From positions 53,974-117,973 of the forward strand of contig NW_002476194.1 of NCBI RefSeq assembly GCF_000189635.1: a DNA stretch of 64,000 bases. The letters are read 5' to 3'. Positions 13,058 to 27,000 of the stretch are shown in pieces. The notes under the pieces were generated by a model that was given only the letters and a program-made list of their open reading frames with translations, made no database searches and had not been told where the DNA came from. The DNA is from Tetrahymena thermophila SB210. Its lineage: Eukaryota > Ciliophora > Oligohymenophorea > Hymenostomatida > Tetrahymenidae. How positions within the stretch are numbered: position 1 is the stretch's first letter; each line of letters starts with the position of its first letter. Position numbers and translations under genes: made by a program.

Positions 13058-15025
13058 TCATATTAAAGGTTTATTTGATTTTAAGATTTAAAATTATTTA
13101 GTTTAGCAGTTTTTTTGAAAATTATAAATAGCATTTAATTATTTACTAGTGTTTTATAATAAAGAGTCAGCTTAATATTTTATTTCTTATATATCTCCTA
13201 TTTTTTATCTTTAAACTAAAATATTAATTTTGTTAGCTAGTTTTTTCCACATTTATTTAGCATTAATTTAATTTTTAAAGAGCTTAATTATTATATAATT
13301 GATTTTTTTATGATTTTATAGTCTAAAATAAGATTTTTGTAAAATCTTTAGATATATCTACTTCAGTTAATATTTGATAATCATTAAAAATACTCTCAAA
13401 TTAACAATCAAAAAAACAATAAAACAATAGTTGCTTATTTCATCTTACTAAAGAGAAGCAAATGCTAAAATTTAACTTAAAATTATGCTATTGATCATCA
13501 TTTTATCCAACTAATTAGATTTTTCTGTTTGATAAGGCTAAGCTAATTAATTTAAAAATAATTAGAAAGAATAATAATAAATAAAAACATATTTATTTAC
13601 TTAAATGAAGAATAAATTTATATGACAAAATTGAAGCAAGAGATAAACCAAACTAAATACCAGAATTATCTGTTAGACTAATAGCAGCAATCATAATCAT
13701 TTTACAAACAATTTTAACTATCTCCCAATAATAATATTATTCTTTATACTCATGATATATAAATCCAAGCTTGCATTTCAATTAAAATAAATTTAAATAT
13801 ATTATTTTTCTTTTAAGTATGAGAATCAATATTGATGGAACTAGCAAAACCCAAAATATCAAAATGGGAATTATATAAATCAATAAATTATATTAAAATT
13901 GCTTATCACATTAAATTCTAGTATATCTCAAAAGATAATAAATCCCATCTACTTCTGTGCAAAACATCTATTTTGTTATGTTAAAATTTTTATTTTAATA
14001 AAATTATTGAAATAAATAAAAATATTACAGATTCTAAAATTAAGCTAAAGATCCCAGAAATATTTAATACAATAATTATTACAAAACAGTTTATAAGGCT
14101 TCTTAAATATACTATCCATGGTCTATTAAACTAAATGAAAATAGTAGAAAGGAGAATTGTTAAACCATATAAAATGGCCAGCTAAACTTAGACAAAAATG
14201 ATTCTATAGAAAATGTAAAAATCTTTTATTTGGAAGTAATATAAGTAAAAATCAGAAATCCAGCAATCAAAAACATATACAAACCCATAAACAGGATTTG
14301 ACAAAAATCTGATGATTTAAAAGTTAGGCCCAAAAAAAGAGGTATTAATTTGGTATATTAATCCAATTGTTTAAATGTAATTTATTACAAACTTAAATAT
14401 GATATAGTTATCAGAAATTTTTACTTCCTTATACTCTGCAGAAGCTTTAAGTTTGAGAGATATTTTTTTCAAAATAAAATCTGTATATGCTTTTTTGCAA
14501 CTATACATTAGGATTAAGTTTAAAGATATTGCAGCTATAATGTAAAATAATTTAAAATGTAAGCTTTGCCTTGCCACCGAACAACTTTTATAATTAAAAA
14601 ATTAAATTAAATAATTCATATATTTATTTTTGTTTGCTAATTTAGCAAATAAATTATTTAAAATAAAAATTATATTTTAAAATGGTATCTATCTCATTAA
14701 CTAAAGGCTAATTTCTTTATTTAGAGATTCTTTTTATCTTTAATAATATTTTATTTAAAATTCTCTATTTATTTAAGAGGAAAATATTATTTTTTAATAT
14801 TGAGAGTTTTTTTGATCTCATAAATTAAAGCAACTAATTAGATATTTGTGATTTTAGATTTTTATAAATACATATTAAAATCTAAGAAAATTTGAAAAAA
14901 AAATCAATTTGTTTTGCTTATTTAAATATTTTACGCTTAGCATTTATATTCATCAATTTTATAATATTTTTATTTCCAATATTATCCTAAAATATCGCAA
15001 TCTTCGCAAAGAGCTCCTAAATGAC
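13058..15025 (-). other. Membrane domain and C-tail of giant protein B
   Basis: Four phased exons. 14935-15025 encodes the end of the Cys pocket (GALCEDCD..., then KCQAC). 14029-14584 encodes hydrophobic helices (FYIIAAISLNLILMY, CFVIIIVLNISGIFSL). 13601-13967 starts MFCTEVDGIYYLLRYT and carries the helix IIPILIFWVLLVPSILIL, then YYYWEIVKIV and another helix. 13058-13542 encodes QPYQTEKSNQLDKM, a last helix (FIVFLIVNLRVFLMII) and a basic tail. Introns are 13543-13600, 13968-14028, 14585-14934 and 15026-15088. The long intron (350 bp) stands out among introns of about 60 bp. Confidence 0.85.
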
Positions 15026-18000
15026 CTAATTTGTAATAATATTAGCATAATTTTAATAAAATAAATTAATTAATAAATAATAGAATACCTTCAGCACAAT
15101 AATAAACTTCTTGTGAACTTTTATCAATTTTAAGTTAGTTTAATTAATGTCTTTATATCGATTAGCTTTAGGTATCCCCAATACAATTAGATAGCTAATT
15201 ATAGCATTTTAAAGTATTTTATGATTAGTTATCTCTTCTCCAGTAACCGTTTGGTAGAAGGTATGTTTATTAATAGCAAATAAAACCATCAATTTTAGGG
15301 CATAAGTTACATTCTTAGGAATTTTAAATTAGTGAAAACGAATTATTTTTGCATGGAAGACAACCATCATAAATATTAAGAATTTTAGCTCTGAAATAGC
15401 CGCTTTAACAGTCTTTATCAAACTCAAAGTTTATAACTAAATTGTAATTATCAGCTTGTTAAATTTTTATTCTGTCAAATAGTAACTATACTGACAGTAT
15501 TTCATTCGCTTTTCCATAGATTTTTAAATAATTTGTCAAATTGAAACTTCCATCTTTAAAAGGAATATTTGTTTCTTCCATAAAAGTATTTAACGATTAA
15601 GATACTTTCTTTACCTTTAAATATAAATTATCACCTTCTAATTCTTTGTATTGCTACCCTTATTCGTCTAAAACAAACACTAAAAGCTCATTCTAAAGAA
15701 AAAAATGAGTAAAAAAAAATCTATAAAAATAATTTTACCTGCAACTAACCGCTTGTTTAAACTAATATTTTAGAGTTATTTTAGTATAGAGTTTGTTTGT
15801 AAGTAATTTGCATTTAGCTTGGAGAAGTTATTTGCAAAGAACCAAAATAATTTGCTTAATTTTATAAAACCTTATTTTATTCACTAATGAGACTCATATA
15901 CTAATTAATGTTAGAATAAAAAATAGCTCCAATGTAGGCACTATTCTTGATAAATGTATTTTTGATAAAATTGATATTAATTTATTGATTTTATTGCAAT
16001 TATTAGTAATAAATAACTCCTCCTTTATTAAAAGCTTTGTTTTATATGAATTGACATCCATAGACTATTGTGCTAAAGTCTTATTAAAACTAAATAGTTA
16101 AAGACCCTCCATTAAAAGCAGAATTTTATTAAAATATGCAATTTTCTATTTTATTTTGATAGTTTTTTTCATATTAAAGTTATCTTTTTGCTTCAATTAA
16201 GCTTATTTATTATATTAGTAAAAATCCTCCTATTAAGCTTCCTTGATTCTACTAAAATAAAGAATTCTGTAACTAAAATTGTTGTACAAGTATTTGTATT
16301 GGTGAAATTTGACAGAATTTACATTAAAGCTGACTAAACGAGGAATTTTGAATCACTACAAAATTAGAATTATAAAAAATAATATTGTTAACACTTGTAA
16401 AATTATTGTGCTAGATATTGTAGTATTAAGATTAAACGATCTACACATTTTTAGCATTAATATTCATAAAATTTGAGGTAACAATAAAATTCTAATAAGT
16501 ATTGTTATATTCATTGTATTGTATGTTTTATAATATGTTAAATAAAGCTGGGTAGAGGAAAAGATAGATTTTTTCATTTTAATTTTACAAATTTATTTAA
16601 TTTTGAGATGACTCAAAAATACTTCCAGCTATATACAACTAAGTAACTTGAGTGAAATCAAACAAAGAAAAAGATCTGAATTAATTACTTTAGCTTTTTG
16701 CTTGATCTATAATTTATAATAAATCTTGTAATTGAGAAGATGGATCATTATAGAATGAAGATGATATAATAAAAACTCTTCCAATTCCAATCCCATTAAA
16801 ATTGAGATAAAAAAATGCTCCCTGCAGAGCAAAATTATTTTGCATAATGCTATCACTCATTTTAAAAAAGAGATTTCCTTAAAATGGGGTTATATAAAAT
16901 GATCCACCTTATATTGTAGCTAAATTATTAGATACTTCTGAATTTTCTAATATTATATCTATATTACTTATACTTGTTGCATCTACATATACTCCTCCCC
17001 CTAAGCTATTTGATTCCAGTAAAGCAGCTCTATTTTGTAAAATTTGTGTTTATGTTATAATTATTTACGAATATTATTATCCTTAAAAATAAATTGCTCC
17101 TCCTTTTTGAGCAAATCCTTGTTATAATAAACAGCTATTCAGTGAAAGTCGAGAAGACTTAGAGAATACTAAACCTCCAAGAGTAATTGAGGTATTTATA
17201 TTTCTTTACATCTGATTTTAAAAATAGCATTCAGTTAAATTAGCATGATTAGAAATAATAGAGATAGCATTCCTCGAAGCTGTACTATAATTGTTTATAA
17301 ATTTAGAAAAAATAATATTAACATAGCTTTAATATGCATCTATGCATATACAAGAGCAAGCACTTTATTAATCATTTACTACCTATAATTAAAAAATTTT
17401 TTTTTAAATAATTTATTATTAAAAATAACTTACTCATATTTCAATAATAATTAACAATTTTAAGTTAAATTTTTTATTTTTTTTATTCTAAATAAAACAA
17501 ATTTTTTTAAAAACAAGTATCTTTTATGTTAAAAATCAATAAAATAGAAAAATGAAGGTTAGAATATGTGAGAATTTCTTAAAAAATCATTTAAAAAAAT
17601 TTTTTGTGTTAGAATAATTTAATTAAGTTAATATTAAAAAAATGTTTTAATTAAATTTAAAAAAGCAATTAAAATAAATTATTACTTAATTTTAATCAAA
17701 AAGGGCTGTATTATTCTAAAAGTTCAAGTTGCTAAGTGAAATTTTTTAAAGAGCACTAGTTTTTATTGCTAATATTGAAAAAATATTGGTTGATTATTAG
17801 ATAAACATTTGATTATTATTAGCATTTATGTAATTGATGTTAATTACTGAGTTATATCCCTGATGACTAGCAAATTCGTTTGTTATAAAAATTAACGGGC
17901 TAGTAGTTGTTATATTTTAAATATTCATTTATTAGAATTTTATACTTTTATAGATTTATTTAATAGAGAATAATTCAGTTTTTAACTATTAGCCTTGCCA

Positions 18001-21000
18001 GTTATTTACAATATTAATAACTCTTGAAGTGTAATACTATGCTTACGAAATTTAAAATATATTTATCTGGTTAGGATGTGAAATATTAACATCTATTATT
18101 GCTACTTTATAGCATAAACTGATTGAGAATAGATTCGAGTTTAAATTTTCATCTTCTTAATTTTTATAATTGACAACAATCCCTTACAATTTCAGAGAAT
18201 TTAATTCAGTAGAGTTTCCAACATAATAAAATATAGAGGACTGAGTTAACTAAATTGTATTATTACTGATTAAAACTTAATTAAACTAGAATAAATACTA
18301 TTGATCTTTCATATAAATTTATCTCGCCAATTTTCCGTCATCAAAATTTTAGAATAAATAACTTTTTGTTAAAATATTATTTATAACAGAAAGCTGCAAG
18401 CAAACCATTTGATTTACTACTATTAAGCTATTAAATTCTTTATCGTTTTTAATAATGTTTCTATCAAAAGTTATCATTTCAAAAAGGCCATAAACAATTT
18501 TTGTTATTATGAGTAATTGTGAATTTTAATAAACTTAATTTCTTTAAAAATTAAAATTGGATATTTTCAAACTTGCATTTGGAAGCTTGTCAAAAGGTGT
18601 AATCTAAAACATTATAGATTTTTATATCATTAAGTTATCATTTAGCTTAAGATTATTTGCTTGAAAAGTTAAATTTTAATAAGAAAGATTGATGATTGAA
18701 GACTACTAAAAGTACACCTAAAAATAGTAAATAAATTATTTACATTTTAAATTTAAAAAAGAAAAAATTTACTTATGAAACATTGAAATTTTCTATTTAT
18801 AGAGAAATATTTTATGCTTAGATGCTTGCTTAAGTGTTTATGAAACTAAATAGGCTGCTTTGATATATAAACAAATTATTAACAGAAGAATTTGTAATCT
18901 AGATAGTCTATCTCAAATTGAAAATTTTAATGTTGAAAAAAAAATTTTGAATGCCGAGAACTTCATTAGAAAAAAAACCCTAGTAAAGCTTAGTATTATT
19001 TGATTATATCTACTAAACATCATATGACTAATTAAATAATCCATTTATTGAGCAGTTAGTAAACTAAAATGAATAAGTATCCTAATTATTTATGATAATG
19101 CTCTAGCTATTCTATAGATTTGCAATTTATGAAAAGTTTAAATTTTTAAATTACACATTTAGGAACCCATTAATAGAAATTGATTCTTTAATATTTATTT
19201 CACTTACTTAAGGATTATTTTGATCTTTTGTATAATTTCCAATAATATTAATTTGAAATACTTGCAAGTTAGGAATTAACTAAAGCAAAGAAGTTGTAAT
19301 TGAAATATGATTTTATAAAACACATTTTGTATCTAAAATGTGAACGTCTACTTACAATTCTCTAACTCCTAATTCATTCATATAAACTAGAGCTTTTGTA
19401 AATTCAGATTCATTTACTATCAATTTATCCCAATTGGCATCACTGGCTCTTTGGAAATTTAAAGGTATTTGCTCTGTTCCACTCCCTATTTCATCAAATA
19501 TGCCAAGACATTTAGCAAATATAGTTGTTTACTTTCTATATGCACATTTTAATTAGTTATTCTTACATAAAACACAAGAGTTGGTATCTTAATCCCATCT
19601 CCACTCATAATCATTTACTAATTTTAAGTTTAAATTCAACATATCACTTTACATTGATAATTCTTGAATTGATTTGCATGAATAACATTTAGATTTATAT
19701 AAGCTAAATGGATTGTTTGTAATAGGATTATAATCACAAGATAAGCATCCTAAAGGGCACAAAGAGCAATCTTATTTGAGGGAATTAAAATGAGTCATAT
19801 ACTTAAAATTTAAGTCAGTTAATTAGTAGAATGATAAAATCTAAACTGAGATATTGGATATTTATTTTTACAAATTAACATAAGAGCAAGAAATACAAAT
19901 AGGACTAAAATTTTTCATGTAGCACAAATCACATGATGGTCCACATAAATTTTTTATGCATCTTTTATTCTACAAGAAGTAGCCTGCTAAGCAAGAAGAA
20001 CATATTATCTCATAATTATCAGATGACTAGATATTTAATCTATCTTATAAAGATGGTTGTATTTATTCAAATATAATCTATTATGTTCTGTTTTTTAGTT
20101 CTATCTACTGAATTTTATCATTTACCATTTCACCTATAAAATAAATAAATAAATATTTTTTTACATATTTCTAAAAGAAAAACATTTTTAACTTTCATAA
20201 CAAGTAGAACACCCTTCTGGACATTATTTGCATCCAAATAGAGTAGGAAACAAAACAATTTGATCATTTTAACTTAGGCATTAAGTACATTAAAATATTT
20301 CATTGTTAGCATTATCAGTATAACTGTAACAGCCTACACATGAATTGATCTTTATAAATTTATTAAAATATTAAAATAATTTTTACTATTTAATCATTTA
20401 CTTATTTTGAGCAATCAATCTAACAAATTTTAAGATTAATGTTAAATGATAAGCTTTATCCACATTATAGACAATATGGTTGATTTTCAGAGCTGAACGT
20501 AACCGTATTTAAGCAGTTTGATATATAATTCGGATCTGCTTTATTATTGCATTGATAAGGACTGCCACTTTAATTTATACTTACAAATTAATAACAAGCA
20601 TAGCATTTTGATTCATAAGATAAACTACTATCCCACCAATTTTAGCTTGTTAAAGATTATCTAGAGCCATCTGACTTCCCAACATATTCAATCAGACAGT
20701 CCTAAGAAATAGGTATGCAATCAACCACTAAAATTATAATTTATTTTAACAAAAATAAAAAAAAATTAATTTTACTGTTAGGGCTAATCATGAAACCATC
20801 AAAACACTAAAAACATTTCTTAATTATTGATGCAGAATATTTTTAGCTTAGTTATATATCAAAATTGCTTGTCAAGTTATATTTTATATTACCTACAAAA
20901 AAAACTATTTATCAAATGAAAAAATATAAATTATCCTACCTTAATAGCACGAAAAGCATTTATCGCCACATGGCTCACATCCAGAATAATCTTTTGTCAC

Positions 21001-24000
21001 AACAAACTAAGAAGAGCATAAAGAGCACAATATACTGTATTAAGCTATGCTTAATTTACTAAAATCAATATCCACTTGTTATCCATTTTCTAAAATTTAA
21101 CTCCAATTCACACTTTATTAATTATAGTAACCACCATAAAAGCAGCTCAAGCAGTTTTCAGGACAAGGCTCACATTAATTTAGATAACTTAATGCATATT
21201 TATATTCACAGGTTCGACACACTTTTATATTGTTTAAAATTTGACAGCTTGCACAGTTTTTAATATTACCTAAACATTTGATAATTAAAAAAATTATATT
21301 TTTAAATTTTTAGCTAATTAATAATTTATTTTATAAAGATTAATTCAAAGTTTAAATTAACTAAAAAGAAACTTATGTTAAAATAAATAAATGAATAATT
21401 TATTTAAATTAAGATAGTGTTAGCTTTCATATATTTATTTATTAAGGAACTTAAAATATATATTTATAGGTAAATCTTTTAAACTGGATAAACTTTATCT
21501 TGAAAAAATCTCTTTATTTATAAAAACTTATCCCTTATTATCCATAAAATATTTATTTGTGAATTTATGTAAAAATAGTAATTACAAAAAGAGCTTAGCT
21601 ATTCGAGGACGATCTAATTTAATTGATTTAGTTTAACTTGGTAATAAATAGTTAATTGTGGAATTTATGATTTCTGATAAATATATTAATATTGAATGTT
21701 AAAAGTATCGCAAAAAAGAATGTCTCCAACCTTTACAAATTACCTTTACATAAAAAAAAATAATTATTTGAAAATTAATTTAAAAAATAAAAAAATAATA
21801 CCATTAATTTAAGCAATAAGCATTTACTTATTCCAAATTACTATTTAACTCATTTATGTAGTAATCATATAAATTGTATATACCAGCTATTTAAGGGTTA
21901 CTATTTTGTTATATGAACTCTTTGTCTTCAAATAAATAATCTGGATATAAAATTTATGTCGAAGGAAGAAGGATGCAATACTGCGTTTAGAGGACTGTAT
22001 CTGCATATAAGAAATATTCAAAAGAACATTATAAGCAATTATTTGCTGATGAACAAAGTTAGCACCTTTTAAAAATAAATATTCATTACATTTTAATTCA
22101 AATAATTTTTATTTTATTCTTATAAAAACTAAAAAAAGTTATTTATTCTCAAATTATATAAATTCATAATTTCAATCATTTTATCTTTTAATAATAATTT
22201 TGATAATACTCATTAAATTTTTTTTTTTGAAATTAAGTATTTGATTTTAAAATCTTTGCTAATTTTTTAAAGCTGGTATCTATAAATCATAGATGTATTG
22301 TATAAAACCAATTATTAATAAAAATTGTTTAATTTTTTTTGCTTTTAATACAAATGATTTTATAAAAATAAGATAAAATTAATTAATATTTCTTTTTTCT
22401 AGAAAAATAATTTAAATAATATTAAAATCAATAAATTTTGTTTAAAAAAAATATTACCCTTAGCTACATTACTATTTTATAGGGGTGATATCTAATTATT
22501 TATAAATCAATTATATTGTAAAAATTTAGTTGTCTTAGCTCTAGCTTTAGTTTGATATTTGCTCAATCATTAGACTGCTATAACATTTTTAATTTCCAAC
22601 CCACAAGTATGATGATGGACATCTTATACATTAAGGAATAGTAGAAAGTTCTTTACACTAATTATCATATGCAGCACAATATTAATTATCATTTAATTAC
22701 TTGTATACGCATGGTATATAGTTATAAACTTAAATTATGCACTAATCTGACTTTACTTTCATTTAAGTAAATGGGGTGCAAGAGACTAGAATATATTTAT
22801 AATTTAATTTAAATTTATATCAAAATAATAATCTTAATGATTACAATAAAAAGGATTATAGCACTCGTTTTAATTACAAGCTTTACATACTGAGCCAGGA
22901 TTTTGTACACATCTCCCTTTATTTTCATAAATAATTTAAAAAATAATAAGTTTAAATTTACTATTGAACACTAAAAAATGAATTACCATTAAAACCCAAA
23001 CAAAAACCATCTTATATAGGAATGCATGAATCTCCAGATAGGCATTGTGTTATATGACAAAAAGTACATTAACCAGAATTAATAGAAACACATTTATTAT
23101 TATAGTCTACACATGTATTTAATGGATCTATTGGTATACATTTAGGAGTATCATCCAAGCAAAATAAGTTCATCTAACAAGATAACTGTAAATTTATTTA
23201 AAATAATTAACAAGTTTTTTATTAACTAATTTACTAAATCTGAATTATTTTGAGATTAAGATTTCGACAAGCAGCGACCATTTTTATCCAAAGCTAAATA
23301 AAATGAATATTTATTTTAATTAAAAAAAAATTTATTATTTTTTATAAATACCAAAAGTATTTGAATCTTGCATTCTGATACAATATTCTAATTTAAGTAA
23401 ATTGTTTGTTATTTTACAAAACCTAGTTTATTTTTTATATTTAATAATTTAATCAATTATTTTTTTAAAATTAAATAAATAAATTTTATTACCCCTAAAC
23501 ACACCATTTAGCACCATATTATCCTGCTTATTCTGCTAATAAGCATTTATAAGTTTTATTCTCTTAAGAGATATACAAATTTTAAGTCATTTAAACACAT
23601 TGTTAATTTAGTAAACAATAATTTTTTGAACATAAAACAGTTTAAGGTACTTCCTTTAGTTAGCATGTAGATGTTCCTTATTTTCTACCTGGGAAGCCAT
23701 TAATTTCAGAGTAATCAACATGTACACAATTATTTTAGCTATTTAGGCATAAAGGTCCAAAGGTACATTAATAAACAGAGTTTAAACTATTATAACAACC
23801 ACAATACATAGCCGTTACTGAATTATGTTTAATAATAATTTTAAAAAATTGCTTAAAATTAGCTTTTATAGCAAAAATATTTTATTTTAAAATTTAAATT
23901 TACTGTTTGAAAAGCACCTTGCTGTATTTTTACAAATTCTTAACTACTAATTTGTAAATTTTTAGCATTAACCCCTAGTATCTTTTATTACATATTCTAA

Positions 24001-27000
24001 GTCTGTATCTGAATTTACACATAAATATGAACTGTTTTTATATGCAGAGCAAAAGCTTAGAACCATATCAACAATCATTTAGCTTGAAGAACCTCCCTCA
24101 CGGATACAAACATGGTTTCCGTCATCTTTACAAGGACTTTCGTCATCTCCTAATTACTTACAGTAAAAACTGACATCAGTATTACTTCTTTGTTTCCTAC
24201 AATATCCAGGAGCACACCATATAGCATTTTTACTGGTATCTGTGTTACCGATATTTCCAAAACACTAGTATGTACCTTTCTGAGTCATTATTCTATTTAA
24301 AGTTGTATCACTAGATAATATCCTACATGATTAATTTATATCTATACAATATGACTTTGAGCATCTATTTTATTAATAAAATTATATTCAACAAATATAA
24401 AATTTAAATAAAATAACTAAAAATATTTTATAATTTAATTATCTTTCTAAATGGTAACTATTTTTGAATTATTTTATCTTTAGGGTTTAAATTAGTGAGT
24501 GTTTTACTTAACCGCTTTAAGCTAGTTTTCGATAAGACAGATATTGTTATTGTCAGCTCCTACGATCTAGTTAAATTATTATTCATAATTCACACATGCC
24601 TGACTAACAGCAGAACTTGTATCTTGACAGATAAAGTTTACTGAAAAGTTGCAAACTTTTATTTGATTATTTTAATATACTCCTACGAAGGCGCATGTTC
24701 CATCAATATATTTACCCTATTTTATAAAAAAATATATTATTTATTTCTACATTTTTAAGTTTCTCTTCATACAATTAGATTTGTATTTTATTATATAGTC
24801 TAAGGCCAAACATCCCATTCAGAGCACCCCTAATAAGAAGCATCAAAGTTATTTAAACAGATAAACTAAATTTATTAATTGCAATATTTTATTTGGTTCT
24901 AAGCAAAGATATTTAGGTAAGCACAGCTTCCGTCAACATATCTACCCTATTAAAATCAATATTTTAATAAAAGTAAAAACAAAATTTAAACTTGATTACA
25001 ATAGGTTTAGTTTAGTCTAATTAGTTTAAAGTATTAATATCCCACCAGAAAACAGCTTCATCTTTTAATTTTCTATTATCTATGCAAACACTATTTACTT
25101 ATTCATTCCAAAATAAAATTTATTTAGAAGCATAAGTATTTAAGAAAGCACATTTCATGTCAGAAAATATCCCCTTTTTATAATGAAAAAATTTCAATAA
25201 ATAAATGATTTAAAAATTAAATTAAATTTTACAATCACTTGAGTTTGTGAGTTAATTACATTTGATGTAGGACGTTGCCAGATAAGGCATGCTTAATTGG
25301 TTTAAGTATCATCCAAGCAAACATTTTTTATTTATTAATTGCATTATTTAATAATTTTATTAGAACGTTCATCAAGAAAGGCACAACTATTGTCTGTTCG
25401 TATTCCCTATTTTTCATTCATATCTTAGAAATGAATTTATAATGAAAAAAATTTTTTACCACAGCCTATTTGGTTATTGAAGAATCTAGAGAATTCATAT
25501 TCCAATTTAAACAAGCTTGATTATTTTAAGAAGTATTATCTATACAGACCCCAAAAACACTATAATTGCAATTTTATATTGGTTTATTATCATAAATATT
25601 TAAAATAGCGCATGTATTGTCTTAGAATATACCCTTAATAATTAATTAAATTTTTAAGAATTAAAAATATAAAAAATACTTACAATAGGATAAATATATT
25701 ATAGAGAAGGAGTAGTATTCCATTAAATGCATCCTTATTAGTTGTTATTGACAGATGATTTATATATGCAGACATTATTTTAAATATTGCAATCTTTAAT
25801 TTAATTTTGAACGAAAATATTTAGATATGCACAAGAGCCATCTTTGAAGATCCCCTTTAATAAAAATGATAATAAACTATTTATATTTAATTCAGACTAA
25901 ATCTGTAATAAATAGTGTATGTTAGTAAAAAAATATCAAAGGAATTTGAATAAAGTTGTAAATACAATAGGATATGGATCAGATTAATCTTTCCACCAAA
26001 AAGCAGCTTAATTACTCTAATCCCTATTATCTAAGCAAACATTAGTTACTTAACTATTCCACAATAAGATAGTTTTTTAAGCATAAGTATTTAAGAAAGA
26101 GCATGAATAGTCTTTGAATATTCCCTTAATTAATTAAAATAAATTTTATAAATCAATCTATTAAATTAAGAAATTTAATTCTTTACAATAACTTGTTCTG
26201 GTGAGTTAATTACACTTGAGACTGCAAGTTACCAGTTTAAACATGCTTGATTACTTTAATTTCTATTATCTAAGCATATGGTCTTTATTTGTTAATTACA
26301 ATTTTTAATAATTTTATTTTAATAGTTATTCTAAAATGCACAGGTGTTGTCAGTAAATATTCCCTATTTATTTTTGTTAAAAATTTGTGAATTTAAAAGA
26401 ATAGTTTTCTATTCATTTATTTATATTTCACAACTTATAGTTAAAATTATTAAAATTTTAATTTTAATTTTACCACAGCCTAATTAGAAATTAAAGAATC
26501 TAGAGAACTCATATTCCAATTTAAACAAGCTTGATTGTTTTGAGAAGTTTTATCTAAACAGACCCCTTAAACATTATAATTACATTATTGTATGGGCTTA
26601 TTATAATAATTATTTAAAATAGCACATACATTGTCTTAATAAATTCCCTTAAATTAATTAATTAAAATTAAATTTTTTAAGAATTAAAAATATAAAAATG
26701 GTTACAATAGGATATATGTATTATGCTGAAGATTTAAAATTCCATTAAATACATCCTTGGTAGTTGTTATTGCCAGAATAATTATATTTACAGATATTAT
26801 TTTGGGTATTACAGTCTTTTATTTTATTTTGAACAAAAGTATTTAGATATGCACAAGAGCCATCTTGGAAAATCCCCTTTAACAAAAATTATAAAAATAT
26901 TATTTAATTTTATTTGAAATTTATATTTGACCTAACTCAATCTAGTAAATAGTGAAAGTGGGAAAAAATATCATAATTAAAAGAAATATCAAGGGAATTT

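Noticed and set aside
13883-13885. TGA after the frame ...SRWDLLSFEIYQNLM in giant gene B
   Set aside because: It is read in the wrong frame. An intron at 13968-14028 shifts into the frame MFCTEVDGIYYLLRYT, which continues through membrane helices to the TGA at 13060.
21205-21225. tRNA B-box-like GGTTCGA
   Set aside because: It lies in a Cys-rich coding exon, with no A box or cloverleaf around it. No tRNA or rRNA gene was recognised in the window.
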